This document shows, piece by piece, positions 27,769 to 36,767 of a stretch of 64,000 nt of DNA. Every line of letters begins with the position of its first letter. Position 1 is the first letter of the stretch. Made by a program: the position numbers and the translations under genes. The stretch comes from Legionella busanensis (GTDB taxonomy: Bacteria > Pseudomonadota > Gammaproteobacteria > Legionellales > Legionellaceae): the NCBI RefSeq assembly GCF_900461525.1, contig NZ_UGOD01000001.1:1519001-1583000 (forward strand), given 5' to 3'. Below the pieces are notes generated by a model. That model made no database searches, was not told where the DNA came from, and saw only the letters and a list, made by a program, of their open reading frames with translations.

Positions 27769-28299
27769 TTAAAGCTTTAAATTGGTGTTAAAGTGTATTA
27801 AAAACAACTGACTAAACTGTTTTAACTCTCTATCAGAATGAATTTCAATAAACAAAGTTTGTGGATAATTTTGTTGTAATTGTTTTAATAATGTTTGCAC
27901 TCGCTTTTCAAATCCCCACATATATTTTAACAAAGACCAACTTACTTTTTCATGGCAATTGGTTGCGCGATCGTCAATTCGTTTATCTTTATAGAAAAAT
28001 CTTTTCAGAACACGCCAATAACAAAGCATTTTTGGATAGTTAAAATATAGGCATAGTGTGGCTCGCTTATAGCGCATCTCAAATGATTTAGTTGAGTTAC
28101 CGTCAATAATCCATTGTTCTTGATTAACAAAGGATTGTTGAATAGAGAGAAATTCTTGGTAATTTCGTTCTACCCAATAATCGGTAAAAAAATATTTATC
28201 TAGGTGATAAAGAGGTAAGTGCGTCTGTTGATGCAATTGATAAGCAAAAGTAGATTTACCACTACCACTGCGTCCCATAATCATAATACGATGAGGCAT
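27769..28299 (-). CDS. P-loop NTPase, adenylate-kinase/topology-modulation-like
   Basis: The 176-residue product starts with a Walker A motif (IMIMGRSGSGKSTFAYQL), followed by LYHLDKYFFTDYWVERNY. It then has EQWIIDGNSTKSFEMRY with a Walker-B-like acidic site. This is the pattern of the FlaR-like 'topology modulation' or adenylate-kinase-related P-loop proteins. It is probably a small cytosolic kinase; the substrate is unknown. It has no operon partner in the window. Confidence 0.72.
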   Translation of the reverse strand: MPHRIMIMGRSGSGKSTFAYQLHQQTHLPLYHLDKYFFTDYWVERNYQEFLSIQQSFVNQEQWIIDGNSTKSFEMRYKRATLCLYFNYPKMLCYWRVLKRFFYKDKRIDDRATNCHEKVSWSLLKYMWGFEKRVQTLLKQLQQNYPQTLFIEIHSDRELKQFSQLFLIHFNTNLKL

Positions 28300-28431
28300 A
28301 ACTAGGCTTTTGAAGAAATCTATTAAATAATTTTAAATATTTATCAATTTTAGCTAAAAGTATATAAAACTTAAATATTTATTTGTTGAAAAATAAATCA
28401 CTCAAACGAGGTTCTTAAAATAATTTAATTG

Positions 28432-29451
28432 CTAATTGGCATCTATAGATTTAGACTTATCGTCTATTAGAAGTTTAAGTATAGATATAAGTTTATTTTT
28501 CTCCTCTTTATTAAGCCATTCCTTTGTTTTCTCTAACGACTTAAGTTGTTTATGAATTACTGATAATACAGGTAAATTTATTTGGTGTAACTGAGCGTAA
28601 TCTAAAACATTAAAGATAATATACTGAGATTCAATCGGCCTACTTATTTTAAAATCATAATACATACTTGGATAATAGCCTTTTAATGTAGCAGTTACCG
28701 CAATAAGTTTCTCGATTTTATTTTCAATTAAAGCCCCATCTTTTTTTGCAGCTAAACAGACTTCATACATTATAGCTCTGGCGATATCTTGGTATTTTTT
28801 TTGAGTCGCAATAACATCAACGGATACATTAAGTAAAAGAGATAAACTGCTAAAAGGGGTGTTCCACAATAACTTAGACCAACGAATTATACGATGATTT
28901 TCAAAAAGATGTATTTGTGGAAACAGCCCATTAGAAAGATTTACCGTAGCTAATTGCTGTTTTATATATTCACAAGAAGAAAAATCGTGGCTTTTAAAAG
29001 GGGCTAAATTTAATTCACCTAAGTGGGTTATTTTGACATACCCAGGTTTTACTCGGATAGCGCCAATAGTTGTTACACCACATATAATTGTCTGTGTATT
29101 TATAAAAGTAGATAAATATTCCTCATTACCAATTCCATTTTGTAAAATAAGTAGTTTACTATTTGGTTTTAAAGTAGGAGGAAGAAATTTTTTCAGTAAA
29201 TGATTTTCAGTGGTTTTTAGCGCAATAATTATAATATCAGCTTTGGGCAGTAGCTTATAATCCTTCTCAATTTGATGGGGCTTTACTTGCTTAACACTAC
29301 CACTTGGCAATTCAATTTCATAGTACTTCTGGTCTTGTACAATAGAGAAGTCAGACTGTTCAAGATAACAAACATAGCTTCCTGCCAAAGAAAATAAACC
29401 ACCATAAAACTTACCAATAGCGCCTGAGCCAATAACTGTAACTGATATCAT
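28432..29451 (-). CDS. 2-dehydropantoate 2-reductase family protein
   Basis: The 339-residue product has a Rossmann start (VTVIGSGAIGKFYGGLFSLA), IIIIALKTTENHLL and LLILQNGIGNEEYL. RWSKLLWNTPFSSLSLLLNV marks the C-terminal ApbA/PanE domain, which in KPR enzymes includes the catalytic Lys. PanE reduces ketopantoate to pantoate for coenzyme A synthesis with NADPH. Paralogues of other specificity are common, and no other pantothenate gene is near, so I give the family only. It is divergent from the ankyrin gene at 29702. Confidence 0.82.
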   Translation of the reverse strand: MISVTVIGSGAIGKFYGGLFSLAGSYVCYLEQSDFSIVQDQKYYEIELPSGSVKQVKPHQIEKDYKLLPKADIIIIALKTTENHLLKKFLPPTLKPNSKLLILQNGIGNEEYLSTFINTQTIICGVTTIGAIRVKPGYVKITHLGELNLAPFKSHDFSSCEYIKQQLATVNLSNGLFPQIHLFENHRIIRWSKLLWNTPFSSLSLLLNVSVDVIATQKKYQDIARAIMYEVCLAAKKDGALIENKIEKLIAVTATLKGYYPSMYYDFKISRPIESQYIIFNVLDYAQLHQINLPVLSVIHKQLKSLEKTKEWLNKEEKNKLISILKLLIDDKSKSIDAN

Positions 29452-29701
29452 TTTATTAGTTTTAAGCCAAATTTATGTTGATAAAACAAGAAAGTATATT
29501 AGCATTATTAAAGTTTAAAATAATTAATTTTTATGTATTGCTTGTTATATCCTTAACGATTTTATTGTTTTAAATCAAAAAAGAAATTGAGTTGATTAGG
29601 GCTTTTGAAAAGAAAATTGATAGGTGTAAAAATAATTACTTAATATTTCGTTAAGCTATTTTGTGTAAAATCCGAACATTTGTTGACTTGCTATACCACT
29701 T

Positions 29702-31165
29702 ATGTTGAACATAGTAGAAAGTAACAATAGTTGTTACCAATCCTTATTAAATTCGCAAAATATATCGCCCAAATTAATACTTCCTAATGATTTCACTGAA
29801 AAAGTTTACGCTATTTTACATCAGCGTTTACAATTATTAAGCTCTATACCATCAGAAAATAACTTAAAAATTAATGAGATATGGCAGTTATATTTATTGT
29901 CTGGTCAATTAGAGCTAATCCATAAATTAAGTAATAATGCTATAGCCTCTTTAAGCGATAATTGGGGCGCGAATGCAGCTCATTATCTTGCTTGGTCTGG
30001 GAATGCCCAGGCACTTAAATGGATTAAGAGGCATCATGCTCAATTATTTGAAATTAACAATAAAAATGGTTGTACTATTGCTCATTATGCAGCTTGGTCA
30101 GGAAATTCAGAAGTATTAACCTGGGTTAAAAATTATTATCCTCATTTGCTTGAGCTTAAAGATAAGATTGGCTGTACTATTGCTCATTACGCAGCTTGGT
30201 CAGGGAATCCTGAAGCATTAACCTGGGTTAAAAATTATTATCCTCATTTGCTTGAGGTTAAAGATAAAACTGGCTGTACTATTGCTCATTATGCAGCTCG
30301 CTCGGGAAATCCTCAAGCACTTATTCGAGTAAAAAATTATTACCCTCAATTATTTGAAGTTAAAAATAGTTTAGGCTTAACTATCTCGCATTATGCCATG
30401 TTTAGTAATAATCCTGCACAACTCGATTTAGCCTTAACGTTAAGTAATACACCAAATACATTCGATATTGATATCATTTATCTATCTGATCCTACTCAGC
30501 AAAATAAGTGCTTGCAAACTATTGCTAAAATGCTAGATAGCAATGTCTCTTTAACGAGTATTAAATTCCCTAAAGATATTGCGCCAGCGATACAAAAAGC
30601 AATTGTAGATGAACTAACAATTAATAGGACAATCAAGGAGGTAACCCCTAAATTAGAGGAATTAATTAATAGTTCTTATGAAAGAAATAACCAGATTTCA
30701 AGCTTACCAATACCAACTTTATTTAACATCTTTAAAAGTGTATTACCTCTCAGCATATCTGATAAGAAAGTAAGTGTTTTATTTAACAATATGAGGACTT
30801 ACTTAAATCCATCTCATCGCCACAATTATTTAAAAAATAAAATAATTGATTTAATTAACAATGAAATTAAATGGCTTTCAGCTTTTCAACTATCTAAATT
30901 TTTGGGTTTAGTAGAAGGCAGTGAAGATAAAGTTGCCGCACTTGAGCAAATAAGAGAAATGATTACTAATAATAATTACACTTCTTTAGATGAATTAAAA
31001 AAATTTATTATTGGTATTTTCGCTTCCTATCAAGATATTTTAAAAAATCAAAGCTATTTACTTTCTCTATTTCAAACAAAGCAACAAACTAGCTCCTGCC
31101 ATGTAATTGACGCTTGTTATAAACTTTTAGATATTAAACCAAAATTTAATTCGCAAGTAGTTTAA
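29702..31165 (+). CDS. Ankyrin-like repeat protein, candidate Dot/Icm effector
   Basis: The 487-residue product has five tandem 34-residue repeats at residues 88-121, 122-155, 156-189, 190-223 and 224-257. The consensus is GCTIAHYAAWSGNPEALTWV followed by KNYYPHLLEVKDK, an ankyrin-like pattern with AHYAAWSGN in place of LHxAAxxGH. Repeats 2 and 3 differ at only four residues, so they were duplicated recently. A short leucine-rich-like part follows (SNVSLTSIKFPKD), then a helical C-terminal half with no recognised domain. Such proteins in Legionella are often secreted host-targeting effectors; secretion here is inference. The gene stands alone. Confidence 0.75.
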   Translation: MLNIVESNNSCYQSLLNSQNISPKLILPNDFTEKVYAILHQRLQLLSSIPSENNLKINEIWQLYLLSGQLELIHKLSNNAIASLSDNWGANAAHYLAWSGNAQALKWIKRHHAQLFEINNKNGCTIAHYAAWSGNSEVLTWVKNYYPHLLELKDKIGCTIAHYAAWSGNPEALTWVKNYYPHLLEVKDKTGCTIAHYAARSGNPQALIRVKNYYPQLFEVKNSLGLTISHYAMFSNNPAQLDLALTLSNTPNTFDIDIIYLSDPTQQNKCLQTIAKMLDSNVSLTSIKFPKDIAPAIQKAIVDELTINRTIKEVTPKLEELINSSYERNNQISSLPIPTLFNIFKSVLPLSISDKKVSVLFNNMRTYLNPSHRHNYLKNKIIDLINNEIKWLSAFQLSKFLGLVEGSEDKVAALEQIREMITNNNYTSLDELKKFIIGIFASYQDILKNQSYLLSLFQTKQQTSSCHVIDACYKLLDIKPKFNSQVV

Positions 31166-31504
31166 TGAATAACTTCAGCATTTTCCTACTTGTTAAAGTT
31201 TAAAGCCTTTTAAAATTAAGGTTATTCACAAAATCTGGGGATAACTCTGTGTGGTATTTGGAGAAAACACTTAATTACCCAGATTTTAAGGGTTGATTTG
31301 ATTAATTAAGGTTTTGATAAGATTGCTTATTTAAAACTCATGGTTATCATAAATCAATAATAGGTTGGGTTAAACGAAGTGCAGGCCAACAAATTATAAA
31401 GATTTTACATGCCCTAAGACTGAAATTGTTGGGCTGCGCTATGCTTAGCCCAATCTACGTGGACTAATATAATCTTTAAAATTTAACTGTTCCACTAAAG
31501 CTGG
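31166..31504. other. Intergenic gap with repeat copy B
   Basis: This 339-bp gap between convergent genes contains one dispersed palindromic repeat (31361-31457). At 31222-31244 it has a pair of inverted DnaA-box-like 9-mers, TTATTCACA and TGGGGATAA. No gene or terminator with a clear U-run was seen. Confidence 0.5.
31361..31457. repeat. Dispersed palindromic repeat, copy B
   Basis: It starts TAGGTTGGGTTAAACGAAGT and ends AGCCCAATCTA. The right half is itself a hairpin (TTGGGCT...AGCCCAA). It is related to copies A and C, and its left arm has diverged. Confidence 0.78.
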
Positions 31505-32542
31505 TTATTTATTCATTTTTTCTAAATTAATTAACCATTCTTTACGGGCTATTCCACCACCATAACCGCTTAACTGGCCATTTTTATTAATAACACGATG
31601 ACATGGAATAATAATAGCTAATTGATTTGCACCATTGGCTTGTGCAACTGCTCTAAAAGCTGCGGGTTTTCCAATAGCTTTGGCAATATCTAAATAAGTT
31701 CGTGTTTCACCCGTAGGAATCTTTTTTAATGCGTCCCATACTTTTTGTTGAAAAGGGGTACCTAGAAGGAATATAGGCGTTTTAAAAGTCTGCAATTTAC
31801 CATCAAAGTATGCAGTTAATTCCTTTTCTATAGATGTAATAGGAGAGGTTTTTCCTGGTAAAATAGACGCTTTTGTTTTAGCTTTCAAACTTTCTATTTC
31901 TCGTTCTAGGCCCCGACGATCAACAAATTCTAAAAGATATAATGCCGAGTCAGAACTAATTACAATCATCGGTCCAAGTTTTGTATCAAGCCATGATGCG
32001 TATAAAATGAATTTATGCTCTGAGTGTGATGGTGCAATACCTAAATGGCGAGAAAAAGCTTCTCTTAATCCACTCCCTGACTCATAACCTATTGTCAACT
32101 GAGTATTAATTATGGAATCGCCTTTGCGAATTTGCTTCATTGCAATTCCCAATCTACGCGCTCTAGCATAAGCAACAAAAGTCATACCAAATCTTTTTTT
32201 AAATTGACGGCGGGCAGTCGAAGCATCAACAGAAATTTGCTGAAAGTCACTTTCTTTCCATCTTTTTTCCGGATTATCTTCAACAGCTTTGACAAGAAAT
32301 TGAATAAGATGAGAAACCTCATTGGGAGGAGATAGAGGTTGACAACGTTTGCAAGGTCTATATCCCGTTAATAAAGCATCCTGGGCTTTATTAAAAAATT
32401 CACAATGTTCAAACTTAGGTTTTCTAGCTGCACAGGTTGGTCGACAAAATACGCCAGTTGTCTTAACCCCGACAAAAAAGATACCTTCATAATTCGTATC
32501 TTTATTTATTAAAGCTTGATAATACTCTTGATATTTATTCAT
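31505..32542 (-). CDS. ada: Ada: DNA alkylation repair methyltransferase and regulator
   Basis: The 345-residue product has the Ada layout. The N-terminal zinc domain contains FVGVKTTGVFCRPTCAARKP, whose first Cys accepts methyl groups from phosphotriesters, and GYRPCKRCQP. An AraC-type helix-turn-helix lies at about residues 85-175. The C-terminal O6-methylguanine methyltransferase has the active Cys in IIPCHRVINKNGQLSGYGG. Methylated Ada normally activates its own gene. The gene is alone, with repeat copy B at its 3' side. Confidence 0.94.
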   Translation of the reverse strand: MNKYQEYYQALINKDTNYEGIFFVGVKTTGVFCRPTCAARKPKFEHCEFFNKAQDALLTGYRPCKRCQPLSPPNEVSHLIQFLVKAVEDNPEKRWKESDFQQISVDASTARRQFKKRFGMTFVAYARARRLGIAMKQIRKGDSIINTQLTIGYESGSGLREAFSRHLGIAPSHSEHKFILYASWLDTKLGPMIVISSDSALYLLEFVDRRGLEREIESLKAKTKASILPGKTSPITSIEKELTAYFDGKLQTFKTPIFLLGTPFQQKVWDALKKIPTGETRTYLDIAKAIGKPAAFRAVAQANGANQLAIIIPCHRVINKNGQLSGYGGGIARKEWLINLEKMNK

Positions 32543-32748
32543 AAAGATAAATTTTTATAAACTAGCCTTGTCTTATAGTATAAATTTTTTAATAGCGGGT
32601 TGCCGCCGAAAACCAGGCACCAATTTTTAAAGTTATTTCGGCTTTTATTATTGCTACAAATTTCTTCGGAAAAATTTACAAACTGACAAAGTTTAATATT
32701 TGACATTTTAAATTAGTATGTCTAAATTATTTTCATTTTTTGTTATTT

Positions 32749-33819
32749 ATGAGAAATAAATCTGAACCTACGCCGCTTGGAGTGAATTATTATAACAATA
32801 TTACCGGCAGTGACTTACGTGGTATTAGCACCCCCTCAGAAAATGTTGCTTGGATAAGTGGAAATAATGGTACGATTATCTGCACGATTGATGGCGGATT
32901 AACCTGGAGTATTAAAAAAATTCCGGGTACTGAAAAATTAGATTTTCGTGATATTAAAGCATTTGATGAACATACAGCCTATGTAATGAGTGTTGGTTAT
33001 GGGCAAGATTCTTGTATTTATAAAACTAACAATGGTGGACAAACCTGGACATTACAATTACAAGGTCAACATTCAGCAGAATTTTTTAATTGTATGGCTT
33101 TTTGGAATCAACATCATGGCCTAGTTCTTTGCGATCCCCAAGAAGATAGATTTAAGCTTTATACAATAAAAGATGGAGACAATTGGTTACCTATCCCTTC
33201 AGATTCAATACTAACAGCTTCTGATAACGAAGGTGCATTTGCTGCAAGTGGTAGTTGTATGACTGTCTATAGTGATACAAATGTATGGTTTGGTACTGGT
33301 GTCAATAATGCTCGTGTTTTTAAAAGTACTGATAGTGGATTTAATTGGACGGTAGCGGAAACACCGATTAAAAAAGAAAACAACTCTTCAGGCATTTTTT
33401 CTATTGCATTTTCAGATTTAAAGCATGGAATGATTGCTGGAGGTGATTTTAAAAATCCCAATATTGGCGGTCCAAACTTAGCTGTGACGATTGATGGCGG
33501 TGCTACTTGGAAGAGTTTGGATATTTCTCCACAGCATTATTGGTCAGCTATTTCGTTCACGCAAGATAAGCACAATTTTATGGTAGTCGGCTCAACCCAT
33601 GCTGGTTACGCATCAAGTTTTTTTGGTAATCCATTAACTATAAAAAATGTTTGTAAAACAGATAATGAGTCAACAGCTAGTGACTCAGGCTTAACTTGGG
33701 AAAGAGCATTAAATAATGTTAATTTAAATGCATTTAGTTTTTGGAAAAAAGACAGTGCACTTGCTGTGGGGCCCAAAGGCAACATTGCTGAAATTAAAAT
33801 ACCTGGTCAAAAAATGTGA
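32749..33819 (+). CDS. BNR/Ycf48-like beta-propeller protein lacking a signal peptide
   Basis: The 356-residue product repeats the sialidase-type Asp-box pattern: TIDGGLTWSI, TNNGGQTWTL, STDSGFNWTV, TIDGGATWKS and SDSGLTWERA. This is a propeller of the YCF48/Hcf136 kind. Related bacterial proteins usually carry a signal peptide, but here the frame opens only at ATG 32749 (or TTG 32740) with a hydrophilic N-terminus and no good ribosome site. An out-of-frame ATG at 32718 starts MSKLFSFFVIYEK and stops, so the N-terminus may be decayed. It has no partner genes, and its substrate, if any, is unknown. Confidence 0.7.
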   Translation: MRNKSEPTPLGVNYYNNITGSDLRGISTPSENVAWISGNNGTIICTIDGGLTWSIKKIPGTEKLDFRDIKAFDEHTAYVMSVGYGQDSCIYKTNNGGQTWTLQLQGQHSAEFFNCMAFWNQHHGLVLCDPQEDRFKLYTIKDGDNWLPIPSDSILTASDNEGAFAASGSCMTVYSDTNVWFGTGVNNARVFKSTDSGFNWTVAETPIKKENNSSGIFSIAFSDLKHGMIAGGDFKNPNIGGPNLAVTIDGGATWKSLDISPQHYWSAISFTQDKHNFMVVGSTHAGYASSFFGNPLTIKNVCKTDNESTASDSGLTWERALNNVNLNAFSFWKKDSALAVGPKGNIAEIKIPGQKM

Positions 33820-33848
33820 ATAAGAAAACCTAATCTTTTTAAATAAGC

Positions 33849-33947
33849 GTAGGTTGGGCTAAATGAAGTGCAGCCCAACAATTTTGCCATATATGTATAG
33901 CCTATTCATCACATTTGTTGGTTTGCATTATGCTTAGCCTAACCTAC
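33849..33947. repeat. Dispersed palindromic repeat, copy C
   Basis: Terminal inverted repeats GTAGGTTGGGCTAA and TTAGCCTAACCTAC differ at one position. The left half also folds on itself (TTGGGCT...AGCCCAA). It is the best-preserved ends of the three copies and lies in the gap before the F-box gene. Confidence 0.8.
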
Positions 33948-34070
33948 ATTTGCTTTTTATCTATACGCCAGTGCTGTAGGATTATTATAAAGAAGGGATA
34001 CCGAAAATAAGATGAGTAGAAATCGTCTAGGGAGAGATAAACCAAAACATTAACATTCTAGGAATTTATA

Positions 34071-34790
34071 ATGAAAATTACTGATGATAATGATACTTCA
34101 ACAGAAGAAAGTATTTTAACTAAATTACCCAAGGATGTTCGAGGCTATCTATTTGGCTTCTTTAATCAAAAAGACCTACGTACGATTGCTATCGCAAACA
34201 AAAAGCTAAAAGAATATTCTACTGAAAAACTTAATGAATTGACTGACAAATATAAATCTAATATTTTTTATACAGTAGGAAATCCTATTCAATTTTCTGA
34301 TAATACTTCTAGTCACTATATTTTAGACTTATTTCCTCAATTTACCTATAGAAATAAGATACCCCCTATAGAAATATATAACTCCTTTAGTGTAAAAAAT
34401 ATTGAAAGCCTAAGGCTTTTCGCAAATGAAGATGATGCCTACGAGTATTCTAGGTTTTTAAGAACTGGAAGTCATTTAAACAACGGTGAGGAAGCATTTC
34501 AGTCTGCTATTTTTAAAGTTAATTATTTAAAAGAAGTAAATCGTTGTAGTAAAAGAAAAGAAACTATAATCATTAATCCTAATTGTCATTCTACTATATA
34601 TGACTTAAATGAGCGTTCTAGAGATATTGAATTTTTTGAGGCAAAGAGATTTGATGTAATTCCTTTGAAGGGAATATTGAAAATTCATTTGCAAGAAAAA
34701 GAAAAATTTCGTGATTATGGAACCGTAAATTTTTCAAGTTTTAAAAAAGAAAATAACTATTTTAATTTTAATAGCTGTAATATTTGCTGA
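34071..34790 (+). CDS. F-box-like protein ending in a CaaX-type box, candidate effector
   Basis: The 239-residue product has an N-terminal F-box-like segment at residues ~15-60. It begins ILTKLPKDVRGYLFGFF and continues NQKDLRTIAIANKKLKEY, with the family's L19-P20, hydrophobic spacing and D35-L36. The middle is lysine-rich and unrecognised. The last four residues are Cys-Asn-Ile-Cys, which fits a CaaX prenylation box. Legionella AnkB has the same two signals, an F-box that binds host Skp1 and a C-terminal CaaX that is farnesylated by the host. By analogy I infer a translocated protein that recruits ubiquitin ligase at host membranes. The ribosome site AGGA precedes ATG 34071. It is a single gene in an accessory region. 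Confidence 0.65.
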   Translation: MKITDDNDTSTEESILTKLPKDVRGYLFGFFNQKDLRTIAIANKKLKEYSTEKLNELTDKYKSNIFYTVGNPIQFSDNTSSHYILDLFPQFTYRNKIPPIEIYNSFSVKNIESLRLFANEDDAYEYSRFLRTGSHLNNGEEAFQSAIFKVNYLKEVNRCSKRKETIIINPNCHSTIYDLNERSRDIEFFEAKRFDVIPLKGILKIHLQEKEKFRDYGTVNFSSFKKENNYFNFNSCNIC

Positions 34791-34845
34791 AAAATTATTA
34801 CATGTTAACTATAGGCTTAACTTATTTTTATTATCCAATTATATT

Positions 34846-35154
34846 TTATATTAATGTAAATGAATGGGTACGAATAATTAATTGTTCTTGCTGAAATCGT
34901 TGCTCTAAACAGATGCGATAACTATGCCACCAATCAAGCGAAAAATGATCATCCATAATTTCAAAAATAATTAACTCATCTATTACAATTTTGTCATTTT
35001 CCTTTTGCCAAAAACCTTGCATAGGAGCACGCGTATAAGCAGTTAATCCACCAAATTCTTTTATTAACTCATCGTATGTTTGTTTGAATAATTTCTTGGG
35101 AAATTTTTTCTTTTGATTATCATAAACAGGTAAGAATAATTCGATAAGATGCAT
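34846..35154 (-). CDS. Conserved hypothetical 102-aa protein
   Basis: The 102-residue product looks like a widespread small proteobacterial family of unknown function. It starts HLIELFLPVYDNQKKKFPKK, has EFGGLTAYTRAPMQGFW, then DELIIFEIMDD, and ends with QRFQQEQLIIRTHSF. The pattern of beta strands and conserved charged positions suggests a ferredoxin-like alpha/beta fold. The start has a GAGGAG site. It is alone and divergent from the SHMT-like gene. Confidence 0.7.
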   Translation of the reverse strand: MHLIELFLPVYDNQKKKFPKKLFKQTYDELIKEFGGLTAYTRAPMQGFWQKENDKIVIDELIIFEIMDDHFSLDWWHSYRICLEQRFQQEQLIIRTHSFTLI

Positions 35155-35372
35155 ATTGCTCCTCGGCAGGCCTTTAACTATATATTTTTAAAATTATACC
35201 TATTATCTTTTATTTTAAATATTAAATTTTACTTAGTTTGGAATTGTTCATTATTTTATAAAACTGTTATTTTTAAATTTACATCCCCTATAAATAAATC
35301 ACTATTTCCTTGACTTGAGCATTTTTAATTTAATAGACTGCAAAAAAATTATAATAAAAATAGAGGCTTGGC

Positions 35373-36746
35373 ATGCAAAATAAATTTCTACCTTATATGC
35401 AAGGGTGTTTTGAATCTTTAGCAAAACAAGATCCCCACTTATTCAAGCTGATAGAAGAAGAACATCAAAGGCAGAATAATTCTCTTATTCTAGTTGCTTC
35501 ATCCGGCGTTGCCTATCCGTCCGTCATTGCTGCTAGTACTAGTGATATCACCAATTTAACTTTAGAAGGTTATATTGGTAATCGCTTTCATGCTGGTTGT
35601 GAAGTGATTGATCAAATAGAGCACTTGGCTATTGAAAGAGCAAAGCTAGTTTTTAAAGCACGCTATGCTAATGTCCAACCCCTAAGTGCAGCCATTGCTA
35701 ATAATGGGCTACTTTTTAGCTTATTAAATGCTAACGATACAATATTAGGAATGCACCTTGATGCAGGAGGGCATTTAACCCATGGAGCCAAAGCTTCGAT
35801 TTCAGGTAAATACTTTAATGCAATCTCGTATGGGGTGAACTCAGAAGGTTTAATTGATTACGATGAAGTAAGGGCTTTAGCAAAAACGCATCAACCAAAA
35901 CTTATTATTTGTGGTGCTAGTGCTTATCCTAGACTTATTGACTATAAGATTTTTCGTGAAATCGCTGATGAAGTAGGAAGTTATTTGTTAGCTGATATTT
36001 CGCATATAGCTGGTTTAATTGCTGCTGAACTCATACCAAGTCCTATTGATGACGCGCATTTTGTTGTCACTAGTACTTCTAAGCAATTATATGGCCCACG
36101 GGGCGGTTTAATTTTAATGGGTAAAGATGCTGATACTATTGTTAATGGTAAAACTTTAGCTAATCTTGTGCAAAATAGCATCTTTCCAGGTATTCAGGGT
36201 GCTCCTAATTTAGCTTCCGTTACCGCTAAGACTGTTATGTTTGGAGAAATATTATCAAATAATACTTTTCTACCCATGATGAAACGAGTACAAGCAAATG
36301 CACAATACTTAGCTAATGCATTAACTGAAAAAGGGTATCGGGTTGTGGCTGGAGGAACAGATACACATATGGTGCTTGTTGATGTGTTTTCTTCAAAAGC
36401 AATGACTGGGTTTGTTGCTGAAAAGGCATTAGAACAATGTCGAGTTATTGTAAATAAAAACAGAATACCAGAAGATCAACATTCTGTTTTTGTCACCAGC
36501 GGAATTAGGTTCGGTACTAATACTATTGCCTATCAGGGTATGGAAAAAGAAGGTGTAATAGCTTGTGTTGACATTGTAGATAAGATACTTTCTGCAACTC
36601 AGTATCTAGATAAAAAGAAATTTGAATTAAACCCTAAAATAGCGCAAGAAGTTAAGGAAGAGATAATTCATATTAAACAAAATTTATGTAATCAGAATAT
36701 GAAAATAAGTAGAAAACATGAGTCTTTCGCAGAGAGCTTAGTCTAA
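35373..36746 (+). CDS. Divergent serine hydroxymethyltransferase-like PLP enzyme
   Basis: The 457-residue product aligns along its length with GlyA: LEGYIGNRFHAGCEVID, LDAGGHLTHGAKASISGKYF, LADISHIAGLIAAE and GPRGGLILMG. The PLP lysine survives (TSTSKQLYGPRGG), as does the substrate-binding Arg (TSGIRFGTN). Yet normally invariant sites differ: ASENYTS is ASSGVAY, RYYGG is RFHAG, PHSGSQAN is PLSAAIAN, and THK is TSK. It is therefore unlikely to be the ordinary folate-dependent GlyA. SHMT-fold relatives with other jobs include L-threonine transaldolases and alpha-methylserine enzymes. A LysE-type exporter follows after 21 nt, hinting at an exported amino acid. Substrate unknown. Confidence 0.78.
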   Translation: MQNKFLPYMQGCFESLAKQDPHLFKLIEEEHQRQNNSLILVASSGVAYPSVIAASTSDITNLTLEGYIGNRFHAGCEVIDQIEHLAIERAKLVFKARYANVQPLSAAIANNGLLFSLLNANDTILGMHLDAGGHLTHGAKASISGKYFNAISYGVNSEGLIDYDEVRALAKTHQPKLIICGASAYPRLIDYKIFREIADEVGSYLLADISHIAGLIAAELIPSPIDDAHFVVTSTSKQLYGPRGGLILMGKDADTIVNGKTLANLVQNSIFPGIQGAPNLASVTAKTVMFGEILSNNTFLPMMKRVQANAQYLANALTEKGYRVVAGGTDTHMVLVDVFSSKAMTGFVAEKALEQCRVIVNKNRIPEDQHSVFVTSGIRFGTNTIAYQGMEKEGVIACVDIVDKILSATQYLDKKKFELNPKIAQEVKEEIIHIKQNLCNQNMKISRKHESFAESLV

Positions 36747-36767
36747 TTTTTTATTTTAAGGAATGTG

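Noticed and set aside
31222-31244. Inverted pair of DnaA-box-like 9-mers, suggesting an origin
   Set aside because: Only two imperfect boxes, between convergent ankyrin and ada genes, with no dnaA, dnaN or unwinding region nearby. A similar TTATTCACA at 8102-8110 shows that it occurs by chance.
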